A stretch of DNA of 64,000 bases from JALYOC01 sp036675345 (GTDB taxonomy: Bacteria; Myxococcota; Myxococcia; Myxococcales; Myxococcaceae), in the NCBI GenBank assembly GCA_036675345.1, contig JAKFFE010000022.1, positions 248,001 through 312,000 on the forward strand, given 5' to 3'. Made by a program: the position numbers and the translations under genes. Below the pieces are notes generated by a model, which was not told the origin of the DNA, did not search any database, and saw only the letters and a list, made by a program, of their open reading frames with translations. Every line of letters begins with the position of its first letter. Position 1 is the stretch's first letter. Positions 14,923 to 23,538 of the stretch are shown here, one piece after another.

Positions 14923-16296
14923 TCAGGCCCCGCGCAGCGCTCGCAGCCGGGTGGCGACCTCGGGAACGGCCAGCACCGGCAGCAGCTCCGTCTCCTGTTC
15001 GATCGACGCCAGATCCTCGAAGCCGGAGTCCAGGGCGTGCTTGATCCACAGGGTGGCCCGCGCCAGATCCCCGGCGGAGGCGGTGGCCCGCGCCGCGTTG
15101 AGCGCATCCTGCGCCCGCTTGCCTGCCACGAAGGCCGCCTCCGCCAGCCTGGCCGCCAGCGGAAAATCGGAGCGGCGCAGCGCGATCTGCGCGGCGAGCG
15201 AGTCGGAGAGCCGGGAGTTCTTCCAGGCGTGGGCCTGCACGATCCGCTCGGCCTCCTCCAGCGTCCCCACCTTCAAGGCGGTGCGGACCGCCAGGGAGGC
15301 GGAGGTGTCGGAAGGCTCCTGCGCAAACGCCAGCTGCGCCAGGGGCAGCGCCTGCGACTCTTCCCCCCGCGCCTCGTGGAGCAGCGCCTGGGAGAGCGGC
15401 CGGACCGCGTCCCGGGGAGAGACCTGATCCAGATGCAGCTGGGCGGCGGCCAGCTCGCCCTCCGCCAGCTCCACCCAGGCCAGCACATCCAGCAGGTCGT
15501 TGCGCTGCGCCGAGGGCCGGGTGTGCTCCAGCGCGCGGGTGGCGATCCGCCGGGCCTCCCGCTCGTCCCCTCGGTGCAATAGCTCCCAGGCCCGCAACGC
15601 CACCTGCGGTTCGGCCGCCACCGGCTGCCCGGTCAGATTCCGCTTCCGGGTCTCCAGGGCCCCCAGCTCGGACCAGGTCATGAAGTTGCGCAAACCCAGG
15701 AAGGCGAACAGCACCGCGGCGTAGGCGCGGTCGGCCCGGGCGAAGTACACCGCGGCCGCCACCCCGGCCAGCCCCGCCAGCAGCAGCGAGAGGCGCAGCC
15801 GCTTGGGACCCAGCGCGGCCGCCAGCACGTGGCCTCCGTCCAGTGGCATCACCGGGATCAGGTTCAACAGCGACCAGCCGAGGGTGACGAACTTCCCCGC
15901 CTGGACCAGGTAGCTCCCCAGCCCGGTCTGCGGCGGGTACAGCCAGTCCAGCAGGTAGATCAGCCCGCCCAGCACCAGTCCGGTGGCGGGCCCGGCCAGG
16001 GAGACGATGATCGACTTGCCGCGCGAGAAGGTCCGGTCCGGAAAGGTCAGCCCCCCAAACGAGTAGAGCCGGATCCCGGCCGCCCCTCCGAAGGCGTGGA
16101 TCGCCACCGCGTGCCCCAGCTCGTGGATCAGGATCGCCACGAAGCCCAGGAACACCCAGCCCACCAGGTAGTGGCCGGGCAGCCCGGGCTGGTAGCCGAA
16201 CAGCGCCATGATCAGCCAGAAGGTGGGCTCGACGGTGATTGGAAACGGGCCCATCGAGATCCGCAGATCCAGCGGGCCGGGAGGACGATCGATCAT
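14923..16296 (-). CDS. Site-2-protease (M50) family metalloprotease with helical-repeat C-terminus
   Basis: 457 aa from ATG 16296, which overlaps the stop of the AAA+ gene (ATGA). The N-terminal half is a polytopic intramembrane protease of the sporulation factor IVFB type: zinc motif HELGH at 58-62 and the third ligand in NLIPVMPLDGGH (145-156). Both catalytic signatures are intact. The C-terminal 240 residues are soluble and rich in paired helices of TPR type (AWVELAEGELAAAQLHLDQV and similar), probably cytoplasmic. Such proteases cut membrane-bound anti-sigma or signalling proteins; the substrate here is unknown. Neighbours are the DnaC-like loader and the DUF6445-like gene in one operon. 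Confidence 0.85.
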   Translation of the reverse strand: MIDRPPGPLDLRISMGPFPITVEPTFWLIMALFGYQPGLPGHYLVGWVFLGFVAILIHELGHAVAIHAFGGAAGIRLYSFGGLTFPDRTFSRGKSIIVSLAGPATGLVLGGLIYLLDWLYPPQTGLGSYLVQAGKFVTLGWSLLNLIPVMPLDGGHVLAAALGPKRLRLSLLLAGLAGVAAAVYFARADRAYAAVLFAFLGLRNFMTWSELGALETRKRNLTGQPVAAEPQVALRAWELLHRGDEREARRIATRALEHTRPSAQRNDLLDVLAWVELAEGELAAAQLHLDQVSPRDAVRPLSQALLHEARGEESQALPLAQLAFAQEPSDTSASLAVRTALKVGTLEEAERIVQAHAWKNSRLSDSLAAQIALRRSDFPLAARLAEAAFVAGKRAQDALNAARATASAGDLARATLWIKHALDSGFEDLASIEQETELLPVLAVPEVATRLRALRGA

Positions 16297-17207
16297 GACC
16301 GGCCCCGCAGCTCGTGCTTCGTCCGGCGCATGTCCGGGGTGCCCGGCGGCATCTGGACGAACTCGCACATCTCCATCAGCCGGCTGTAGATCCGTTCGGT
16401 GGTCCGCTCGCGCAACAGCTCCCCCTCCTTGTTCTCCCGCCCCCGCTCCGCGGTGGAGGTGTGCGTCTTATGGGCCGGGGCCGCACCCTGTGCACGGTCG
16501 TAGTCCAGCGAATAGTTGGTGGCGAAGAGGGTGGTGCGCCCCGCGTTGTAGCGACGGGCGATCAGCTCATCCAGGGTCTCCAGCTCGAACGGGCTGCCCC
16601 GGCCCTTGCCCAGCTCGTCGATCGCCAGCACCTGCACCTCGGAGAGCGGGCCGATGATCTCCCCTCCGCTCTTCCCGTCCTGGAAGCCGCGGCGGATCTG
16701 CGCGTAGAGCAGCGAGATCTCCACGTAGCGGGCCTGCACCCCCAGCTCCAGCACCAGGTGGGTGATCGACGCCGCCAGCAGGTGGGTCTTCCCGGTGCCC
16801 ACCGGGCCACTGAGGACGAACCCCTTGCTGGGCTGATCCCGCCGGTAGGTATGGGCGAAGGAGCGGGCCGCCTGGAGGGCTCGATCCTGTCCGATGCTGC
16901 TGGCGATGTAGCCGTCGAAGTCCGCCCGGGCCAGCACCCCGGGGACGTTGGCGTCGTTGAACCGGTGGACCCGCTTCTCCAGCAGCTTGCAGGCGCAGGG
17001 GGTGAGCACATCGTAGATGCGCGATCCCACCCGGGCGCTGAAGGTGGCCTCCGACTGGGAGAGCACATACCCCTCGCCCTTGCACAGCGGACAGGGGCGG
17101 GAACACCCGCACACCTTGGCCACCGCGCGGTCTCCCTGCCGATCCAGCAGGTATTTCTTGCCACCACAGGTCTGGCAAACGCGGGGAACCGAAAGGGCCT
17201 GGACCAT
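16293..17207 (-). CDS. DnaC/IstB-like AAA+ ATPase with N-terminal zinc fingers
   Basis: 304 aa. The N-terminus has four Cys pairs: C11xxC14, C33xC35, C39xxC42 and C71xC73. They include CxxCGGxxY and CPLCKGEGY, which resemble DnaJ-type zinc fingers. An AAA+ domain follows with Walker A GPVGTGKT (134-141) and Walker B VLAIDELG (192-199), then ATNYSLDY and an arginine-rich C-terminus. This is the architecture of helicase loaders (DnaC/DnaI), where the N-terminal zinc domain binds the replicative helicase. The neighbour just upstream (10 bp) is a 220-aa helical protein that could be a DnaD-like partner. No transposase is adjacent, so IstB is unlikely. A chromosomal replication or restart role is inferred. 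Confidence 0.75.
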   Translation of the reverse strand: MVQALSVPRVCQTCGGKKYLLDRQGDRAVAKVCGCSRPCPLCKGEGYVLSQSEATFSARVGSRIYDVLTPCACKLLEKRVHRFNDANVPGVLARADFDGYIASSIGQDRALQAARSFAHTYRRDQPSKGFVLSGPVGTGKTHLLAASITHLVLELGVQARYVEISLLYAQIRRGFQDGKSGGEIIGPLSEVQVLAIDELGKGRGSPFELETLDELIARRYNAGRTTLFATNYSLDYDRAQGAAPAHKTHTSTAERGRENKEGELLRERTTERIYSRLMEMCEFVQMPPGTPDMRRTKHELRGRS

Positions 17208-17217
17208 GGTGCGTCCT

Positions 17218-17880
17218 TTACCAGAAGGCGGGGAGATCCAGCGCGCGTCGGATCACGGCCGCCCGGTGCACCCGCAGCGCCAGCTTGCGCGCCCGCCAGG
17301 AGGCCCCGGCCTGGGACCCCGCCGCCCCCCGGGCCTCGGCCAGCCAGCGGCGCCTCTCCTGGAAGGGGGCGGCCCGCGCCAGGGCGGCGATCACCCGGTC
17401 ATCCACCCCCGAGGGGGACGTCTCCAGCAGCGCGGACAGTCGCTGTGCCAGCCTGCCACACCCCGGCTCCAACTCCGGCCGGCGCCCCGCCACCTCCCGC
17501 AGCAGCTTTCGCAGCCGGGCCTCGCGCTCCTGGGCCAACGTCTTGCGCGGCGCCGGCGCAGGGGAATCCACCTCCGGGGAGGGAACCTTCCGGGTCTGGC
17601 CGGCGCTTCGATCCAGGTGCTTACGGATCTCCGAGTCCACCTCCCGTTTGCAGGCGCGCAGCGAGCGCAGCGCCGCCATTCCGGGCCGCGCGTCGTACGC
17701 CGCCTTCTCCGCGGCCTGCCGGATCCCCCTCGCCACCACCTCGAAGGGCACTCCCACCTTCGCCCAGTCTGTGAGGAGCTCTCGGTCCAGCGCCGACAGC
17801 ATCAGCCCGCTGCCTCGCACCAGAACGAAAAAATCCGCTACCTGCTCTTCGAACGACGCGGTGTGTGGCAACAACCCCAT
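17218..17880 (-). CDS. Hypothetical helical protein, possible DnaD-like partner of the AAA+ loader
   Basis: 220 aa, cytoplasmic, strongly basic. The N-terminal 80 residues form a small helical domain (FFVLVRGSGLMLSALDRELL, then WAKVGVPFEVVARGIRQAAE) whose 'L-x-x-W-x-x-x-G-x-P-x-x-x-V-x-x-G-I' pattern recalls DnaD/phage replication proteins. A Pro-rich linker leads to a basic helical C-terminus (EREARLRKLLREVAG). It is the first gene of the five-gene minus operon and is followed after 10 bp by the zinc-finger AAA+ loader. I do not recognise a named family, so the DnaD comparison is tentative. The start ATG 17880 lies opposite gltD with a 178-bp divergent gap. Confidence 0.65.
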   Translation of the reverse strand: MGLLPHTASFEEQVADFFVLVRGSGLMLSALDRELLTDWAKVGVPFEVVARGIRQAAEKAAYDARPGMAALRSLRACKREVDSEIRKHLDRSAGQTRKVPSPEVDSPAPAPRKTLAQEREARLRKLLREVAGRRPELEPGCGRLAQRLSALLETSPSGVDDRVIAALARAAPFQERRRWLAEARGAAGSQAGASWRARKLALRVHRAAVIRRALDLPAFW

Positions 17881-17945
17881 GATCCCACCTACCAGAACGC
17901 TCCGACACCAGGCGAGCGAGAGGCAAAACTAGGGTGGAAGCATCG

Positions 17946-17974
17946 TTGACCGGGCCCCCCGATTCGGGTCTGAT
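17946..17974 (+). promoter_or_regulatory. Possible sigma70-type promoter of gltD
   Basis: TTGACC (17946-17951), a 17-bp spacer and TCTGAT (17969-17974). The -10 matches only 4 of 6 consensus bases. It would give a leader of about 78 nt before the gltD ATG. It lies in the only sizeable gap upstream of the gliding cluster. Confidence 0.35.
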
Positions 17975-18058
17975 TCGCGCCCTCGTGAAAACATGAGGAG
18001 TTTCCAGCACATGCCCGGTTGGTGGGCAGGCAGGGCTCCTCCCTTTGAAGGCCTAGGC

Positions 18059-21000
18059 ATGCGACGACTCGCATTCGCATTACTGCTTCTGTCCACCCCG
18101 GTCCTTGCGCAGGACCGCCGGGACGCGAAGGACCAGGACCTCAAGAAGGCCAGCTCGGCCTCTCCCGACAAGTCCCTGGCCGGCGACCTGACCCGGAAGA
18201 AGGAGGAGGGGGACAAGAAGGCTCCCGCGCTCCAGTACGACCAGTTCCGGCTGGGCGTGGAGCTGCAGGTGGCCAGCAAGCGCCGCTCGCTGATCGAACA
18301 GCTGGAGAAGATCATCCAGCTCTCCCCGCAGAAGTCCGAGGCCCCCAAGCTGCACTTCCAGCTGGCGGAGCTGTACGTCGAGGAGTCGAAGTTCTTCTTC
18401 TTCGAGGCCAACCGGCAGGACGACGAGCTGATCAAGGCGATGGAGGCCAAGGACGCCGCCGGCCAGGCGCGCGCCAAGGCGGAGAAGTCGCGCTTCCTGA
18501 CCGAGAGCAAGAAGTACTCGGACCGCGCCCAGGCCGAGTACAAAAAGATCGTCGTCGGCTACCGGGACTTCGCCCGCATGGACGAGGTGCTGTTCTTCCT
18601 GGGCACCGCGATGATGGACCAGAACCGGGAGAAGGACGCGCTGACCGTGCTGGGGCGGCTGATCGCCAAGCACCCCAAGTCGAAGTTCGTCCCCGACGCC
18701 CACTTCGCCTTCGGCGAGTACTACTTCAACAACTCCAAGGGCCGTCACGACTGGCTGCAGAAGGGCCTGACCGCCTACAAGAAGGCGGCCGAGTACCCGG
18801 AGAGCCAGGTCTACGCCTTCGCCATCTACAAGCAGGGCTGGTGTCACTTCAACATGGGTGACTTCCAGGGGGCGATGGACAAGTTCAAGGCGGTGATCCT
18901 CTTCGGCGAGCTGGCCGGAGAGAAGGGCGTGGAGAAGGACGGCGGCAAGGGCGGCAAGGGCGGGCTGATCCGCGAGGCGCGCAACGACTATGTCCGCGCC
19001 TACGCCCGGGTGGGCAACGCGGCCGGCGCCAAGGCGGCCTTCAAGTTCACCGGCGACGCCGAGGTCCAGTTCACCATGCTCAAGCAGCTGGCGAACCTGT
19101 TCTACGAGGACGGCAAGGACCGCGACGCGGCGGTGGCCTACAACATGCTGATTCAGCAGAAGCCGCTCTCCCCCGAGGCCCCCGGCTTCCAGGGCAAGAT
19201 CGTGGACTGCGTGATGCGGGCCGGCAACAAGGGCATGACCGTCCAGCAGGTCCGTCGGCTGGTGAAGGTGATGCAGGACGTGGAGGCCTCCGGGGTGATC
19301 AAGGAGGACAAGGACAAGCGCGCCCTGGCCGACGCCAAGGAGCTGTCCGAGCGGACCCTCTCCAACCTCGCGGTCACCTGGCACAACGAGGCCAAGAAGA
19401 CCCGGGACGACGAGACCTTCGACTTCTCCAACCAGGTCTACGCCGACTACCTGACCCTGTTCCCGGACAACCCCAAGGCCTACGACCTTCGCTTCTTCTG
19501 GGCGGAGCTGCTCAACGACAACCTGCTCAAGTTCGAGAAGGCGGCCGGCCAGTACACGATCGTCGCCCGTCAGGACATCGGCAAGCTGGAGAACGGCGAA
19601 CCGGACGCCAAGACCGGCAAGCTGAAGAAGCCGGGCAAGAGTGGCAAGTGGTTCACCAACGCCCTCTACAACGCGATCCTGGCCTACGACGAGGTCCTCA
19701 AGAAGGAGGACGAGGCCAAGGAAGCGAAGGAGTCCAAGGACCCGAAGAAGACCGCCGCGGTGGACTTCTCCAAGAAGCAGGAGATCAACGGCACCAAGCT
19801 GGCGCTGCTGGAGGCCTGCGACCGGTACATCAAGTACCAGCCCAAGGGCGAGAAGCGGGTGGAGATCATGTTCAAGGCGGCGCAGCTCTTCTACCGCCAC
19901 AACCACTTCGACGAGGCGGTGCTCCGCTTCTCGGAGATCACCCAGGGCTACCCCGAATACAAGTTCGAGGACGGCACCCGGGCCGCGGAGATCTCCGCCA
20001 ACCTGGTGCTGGACTCCTTCAACGCGCTGGGCAACTGGGAGAAGGTCAACGAGTGGGCCCGTCGCTTCTACAAGAACGAGAAGCTGGCCACCGGCAAGTT
20101 CCGCGAGGAGCTCTCCAAGCTGATCGAGGAGTCCAGCTTCAAGCTGGTCAACCAGATGGAGGCCAAGAAGGAGTTCGCCAAGGCGGCCGAGGCCTACTTG
20201 AACTTCGTCTCCGAGTTCCCCAAGTCGGCGATCGCCGACAAGGCGCTGTACAACGCGTCGATCGACTTCCACAACGCCAAGATGCGCGACCGGGCGGTGC
20301 AGGTCCGCAACCGGATCATCAAGGACTACCCCCGCTCGGAGTTCGTCCCCCGGTGCATCTACGCCAACGCCGAGACCCACGAGGCGATCGGTGACTTCAC
20401 CGAGGCCGCCGAGCAGTACGAGCGGTACCTGGTCGGCTACGAGCGGTCGCTGACCCAGAAGGATCGGGAGCGGGAGGTGCGCAAGCGCGCTGGCAAGAAG
20501 AAGCCGGAGCCCAAGGATGCGCCCAAGCCGGTGGAGCAGAAGTACGAGGAGGACAAGGCGCAGATCGCGCTGTTCAACGCCGGGGTGTTCCGCGAGTACC
20601 TGGGCCAGTACAAGCAGGCGCTCAAGAACCGCGAGCGGTACCTGACCCTGTGGCCCGCGGAGGGGAAGGGGATGAAGGACGGAGAGGCGATGTTCCTCTC
20701 CATCGCCGACCTCTACGAGAAGATGGGCCTGTACAACAAGGCGCTGAACCACCTGGAGGAGTACGAGCGCAAGTGGATGCGCGACCCCTCCAAGGTGCTC
20801 AGCGCCGAGGGCCGGATCGTCAAGATCTTCGAGGAGAAGCTGCGCCGTCCGCGCGACGTGAACCGGCTCAACGGCCGGATCCTCAAGTACTACGACGACC
20901 TGGGGCCCAAGGCCCGCCGCGCGCTGGATCCCCGGGCGGTGGAGTCGGTGGCCAAGGCGCACTACCTCAAGAACGAGGAGGAGTACCGGTTCTACGCCAC

Positions 21001-21679
21001 CTACAAGCTGCGCTGGGGCGGCGCGCCGGATCCCACCCGGGAGTTCAAGGCCGCGCTGCAGGAGAAGGCCAAGCGGCTCAAGCGGGTGCAGGAGATCTAC
21101 ACCGAGACCATCGGCCTCAAGGCCGGCGACCCGGCGATCTGCGGCCTCTACAAGATCGGCCTGGCCTACGCGAACTTCGCCGAGGTGCTGATGAACGCCC
21201 CCATGCCCCGGGGCGTGGATCAGGAGTTCCAGGACGCGCTGCGCGACCAGCTCAACGCCCAGGCGGATGCGCCCAAGGCCAAGGCCGCCGAGGCCTTCGG
21301 CGCCGCGGTGCAGAAGAGCCGGGAGCTGGACATCTACAACGACTGCGCCAAGCGGTCCCTGGCCCAGCTGCGGGAGACCTACCAGCCGGATCGCTTCCCG
21401 GAGATGCACGAGGCCACCGTGGAGCTGGCCTCGGTCCACGAGCCGATCCTGGGGGGGGAGCTGCTCTCCGCCATCCAGGAGGTCCCGGTGCTGACCGCCG
21501 AGCAGACCGAACTGGCCAAGGAGCGGTCGCAGGAAATCCGTGAACAAACCCAGGATCTCGCCAACCAGCCCGACCAGGCGCCCGAGGTCCGTGAGCAGCG
21601 CGACGAGGAGCCTTCGGATCCCCCGCCCCCCAGCGGTGGAACCCAGGCCGACGAGAGCGAGCCGGAGGACGAACTGTGA
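18059..21679 (+). CDS. gltD: Gliding motility TPR protein GltD (AgmU)
   Basis: 1206 aa, close to the size of M. xanthus AgmU. ATG 18059 has GAAGG 7 bp upstream; an earlier in-frame ATG at 17993 would bury the signal peptide (MRRLAFALLLLSTPVLAQ). The mature protein is long, Lys/Glu-rich and made of TPR-like helix pairs (LHFQLAELYVEESKFFFFEA, AHFAFGEYYFNNSKG, FLSIADLYEKMGLYNKALNH), ending in a Pro/Glu tail (EEPSDPPPPSGGTQADESEP). In M. xanthus GltD is a periplasmic part of the trans-envelope gliding complex. It overlaps gltE by GTGA. Codon 8 is TTA, which is extremely rare in this DNA. The assignment rests on order, size and composition of the whole cluster. Confidence 0.87.
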   Translation: MRRLAFALLLLSTPVLAQDRRDAKDQDLKKASSASPDKSLAGDLTRKKEEGDKKAPALQYDQFRLGVELQVASKRRSLIEQLEKIIQLSPQKSEAPKLHFQLAELYVEESKFFFFEANRQDDELIKAMEAKDAAGQARAKAEKSRFLTESKKYSDRAQAEYKKIVVGYRDFARMDEVLFFLGTAMMDQNREKDALTVLGRLIAKHPKSKFVPDAHFAFGEYYFNNSKGRHDWLQKGLTAYKKAAEYPESQVYAFAIYKQGWCHFNMGDFQGAMDKFKAVILFGELAGEKGVEKDGGKGGKGGLIREARNDYVRAYARVGNAAGAKAAFKFTGDAEVQFTMLKQLANLFYEDGKDRDAAVAYNMLIQQKPLSPEAPGFQGKIVDCVMRAGNKGMTVQQVRRLVKVMQDVEASGVIKEDKDKRALADAKELSERTLSNLAVTWHNEAKKTRDDETFDFSNQVYADYLTLFPDNPKAYDLRFFWAELLNDNLLKFEKAAGQYTIVARQDIGKLENGEPDAKTGKLKKPGKSGKWFTNALYNAILAYDEVLKKEDEAKEAKESKDPKKTAAVDFSKKQEINGTKLALLEACDRYIKYQPKGEKRVEIMFKAAQLFYRHNHFDEAVLRFSEITQGYPEYKFEDGTRAAEISANLVLDSFNALGNWEKVNEWARRFYKNEKLATGKFREELSKLIEESSFKLVNQMEAKKEFAKAAEAYLNFVSEFPKSAIADKALYNASIDFHNAKMRDRAVQVRNRIIKDYPRSEFVPRCIYANAETHEAIGDFTEAAEQYERYLVGYERSLTQKDREREVRKRAGKKKPEPKDAPKPVEQKYEEDKAQIALFNAGVFREYLGQYKQALKNRERYLTLWPAEGKGMKDGEAMFLSIADLYEKMGLYNKALNHLEEYERKWMRDPSKVLSAEGRIVKIFEEKLRRPRDVNRLNGRILKYYDDLGPKARRALDPRAVESVAKAHYLKNEEEYRFYATYKLRWGGAPDPTREFKAALQEKAKRLKRVQEIYTETIGLKAGDPAICGLYKIGLAYANFAEVLMNAPMPRGVDQEFQDALRDQLNAQADAPKAKAAEAFGAAVQKSRELDIYNDCAKRSLAQLRETYQPDRFPEMHEATVELASVHEPILGGELLSAIQEVPVLTAEQTELAKERSQEIREQTQDLANQPDQAPEVREQRDEEPSDPPPPSGGTQADESEPEDEL

Positions 21680-23049
21680 TCAAGAAGCTCGTGCTGATCG
21701 CGCTGCTGCCGCTGTGGGGCTGCGCCACCACCAAGGTCGCCAACCCCGACGGACTGCAGGGGCCCAAGGGGTCCGGGACCCAGGTCCAGACCCCGGGGCA
21801 GCCCAAGCCGGTGGAGATCTCCAACCGCGCCAAGCTGCTGTTCGACGACGCCCTCAAGGCGTTCGAGGCCCAGGAGAAGGCCCGGAACTACGACTACGCC
21901 TCGCTGGAGCGGAAGTTCCAGTCGGCGATCGACGCCGATCCCAACCTGGCGGAGGCCGACTACAACCTGGGCGTGCTCTCCGAGCGCCAGGGCAAGACCG
22001 ACGCCGCGGTGGCCCACTACAAGGCGGCGCTGAAGAAGAAGCCCACCCTGCGGCAGGCAGCGGAGAACCTGGCGGTGATCTCCCAGAACCAGGGAGACGT
22101 GGGCGGCGCGGTGGCCATGTACCGCGACATCCTCACCAAGTACCCGGATGACGCCTCCTCCCGGGCCCGGCTGGCCGAGGTGTACCGGCGCCAGGGGGAC
22201 CACGACAAGGCGATGGAGTTCGCCCGCGAGGCGCTGATCCGCGAGGCCCGCACCCTGCCCGCCTACAAGGTGATGATGCGCAGCTACCTGGACCGCAAGC
22301 AGCTCTCCATGGCCAAGCTGGTGGCGCTGCGGGCGATCAAGATCGACGAGAACGACCCCGAGCTCTACCACTCGGTGGGGCTGATCCAGCTGGCGGAGAA
22401 GGACCCGGAGGCGGCGCGGCTGCAGTTCCAGAAGGCGGTGGACGTCCGCGCCGACTACCTGCCCGCGCACGTGGAGCTGGCCCGGATGTCGATGAAGGTG
22501 GAGGACTACGAGGGCGCCGAGGTGCACCTGCGCAAGATCCTCCAGGCGGACGGGAAGAACGCCGAGGCCCACCTGCTGCTGGGCGTGGCCTACAAGGGCC
22601 TGGGCCAGTACGACAAGGCGATGCTGGAGTACGACCAGGCGGAGAAGCTGGATCCAAAGATCGCCGCCGTCTACCTCAACCGCGCCATCCTGCTGCACCG
22701 GCACAAGGACGCGCCGGAGCGGGCCCTGGAGCTGTACAAGCGCTACCTGGCCCTCTCCGCGGAGGGGGTGGTGGACGCCGAGTCCCCGGTGCTCTCCCTG
22801 GTCAAGGAGGCCGAGGCGCTGGTGCAGGCCAAGGCGGAGGCGGTGGCCGCCGAGGCGGAGATGAAGAAGCAGGAGGCGGAGGCGGCGAAGAACGCCGGCA
22901 AGCCCAACGCCCAAGGCGAGGTCCAGCCCGCCGCGGGGGGCGAGGCCGCGGTGGCCAAGCCGGCCTCGCAGCCGGCGCCGGTCCAGCAGCCCGCCGCGCC
23001 GGCCCCCAGCGCCGACGAACCCTCCGAAGAACCGGACGACTCGCTGTAA
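21676..23049 (+). CDS. gltE: Gliding motility TPR lipoprotein GltE (AglT)
   Basis: 457 aa from GTG 21676, overlapping the gltD stop. The N-terminus MIKKLVLIALLPLWGC gives a probable lipoprotein signal with Cys16, although the Trp at -2 is unusual. Residues about 50-370 are consecutive TPRs (EADYNLGVLSERQGKTDAAV, AHLLLGVAYKGLGQYDKAML and others). The C-terminus is an Ala/Glu/Lys helix and a Pro/Ala tail (PASQPAPVQQPAAPAPSADE). In M. xanthus AglT/GltE is a TPR protein required for adventurous gliding and assigned to the periplasmic/outer-membrane part of the Glt complex. Its position between gltD and gltF agrees. Confidence 0.87.
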   Translation: MIKKLVLIALLPLWGCATTKVANPDGLQGPKGSGTQVQTPGQPKPVEISNRAKLLFDDALKAFEAQEKARNYDYASLERKFQSAIDADPNLAEADYNLGVLSERQGKTDAAVAHYKAALKKKPTLRQAAENLAVISQNQGDVGGAVAMYRDILTKYPDDASSRARLAEVYRRQGDHDKAMEFAREALIREARTLPAYKVMMRSYLDRKQLSMAKLVALRAIKIDENDPELYHSVGLIQLAEKDPEAARLQFQKAVDVRADYLPAHVELARMSMKVEDYEGAEVHLRKILQADGKNAEAHLLLGVAYKGLGQYDKAMLEYDQAEKLDPKIAAVYLNRAILLHRHKDAPERALELYKRYLALSAEGVVDAESPVLSLVKEAEALVQAKAEAVAAEAEMKKQEAEAAKNAGKPNAQGEVQPAAGGEAAVAKPASQPAPVQQPAAPAPSADEPSEEPDDSL

Positions 23050-23065
23050 CCCGATGTGCGACGAA

Positions 23066-23082
23066 CCCACCTCCCAGGTGGG
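23066..23082 (+). other. 7-bp stem-loop between gltE and gltF
   Basis: CCCACCT/AGGTGGG perfect arms around CCC, 17 bp after the gltE stop and 94 bp before the gltF start. No T-tract; it may be a processing or stability element. Confidence 0.4.
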
Positions 23083-23175
23083 CAAGCGTGCGGCCTACGT
23101 GCACCTTGCCCTCCTTGGTGGCGGAAATTGCGGTGATACCATCCGCGCTTGAGCAGCGCTGATATGGAGCGGTCC

Positions 23176-23442
23176 ATGAAGCCCCAGAGAATCGCAGCCG
23201 CCGTCCTGATCCTGACCCTGACCTCCGCCCCGGCGTGGGCGCAGGACGAAGGCAAGGGCGGGGACAACGCCCGCTACCAGAAGACCACCACCATCGACTT
23301 CGAGGACGACACCATCGAAGGCGATCTCACCAAGCCGGACGGCGAGTACGTGGATGCCCGCAAGCGGGTCAATCACGAGAAGCTGATCCGCATCCGTGAG
23401 GACTTCAAGGACAAGGTGATGGAGTCGGTGAGCGAGCTGTAG
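23176..23442 (+). CDS. gltF: Small exported gliding protein GltF
   Basis: 88 aa. ATG 23176 is chosen because GGAG lies 6 bp upstream and because it gives a clean signal peptide (MKPQRIAAAVLILTLTSAPAWA, cleavage after AWA at 22). In-frame starts at 23164 and 23149 are alternatives. The mature 66 residues are charged: TTTIDFEDDTIEGDLTKPDG, then a helix with RVNHEKLIRIREDFKDKVME. No catalytic motif is seen. Its position between gltE and gltG matches gltF of the M. xanthus cluster. The symbol relies on synteny, since the protein is too short for motif-based recognition. Confidence 0.7.
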   Translation: MKPQRIAAAVLILTLTSAPAWAQDEGKGGDNARYQKTTTIDFEDDTIEGDLTKPDGEYVDARKRVNHEKLIRIREDFKDKVMESVSEL

Positions 23443-23476
23443 GCCTGTCCCGGATCACCTTTTGATTTTTTCAGCG

Positions 23477-23509
23477 CCTGGGAACCGCGGAACCCCCGCG
23501 GTGTCCAGG
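23477..23509 (+). other. Nested stem-loop upstream of gltG
   Basis: CCTGG-GAA-CCGCGG, loop AACCC, CCGCGG-TGT-CCAGG: 5 + 6 bp with a 3x3 internal loop. It is preceded, not followed, by a T-run (23460-23471), so it is not a forward intrinsic terminator. It lies 29 bp before the gltG start and could act in the leader. Confidence 0.4.
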
Positions 23510-23538
23510 TGAGAGCAGCACGCGAGATTGGAGGACAT

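Noticed and set aside
16293..17207. IstB transposition helper
   Set aside because: No IstA-type transposase or terminal inverted repeats; the zinc-finger N-terminus and the operon context fit a helicase loader better.
18080..21547. An 1,155-codon minus-strand frame opposite gltD
   Set aside because: Low-complexity Leu/Val/Gly/His shadow of the Lys/Glu-rich GltD frame.
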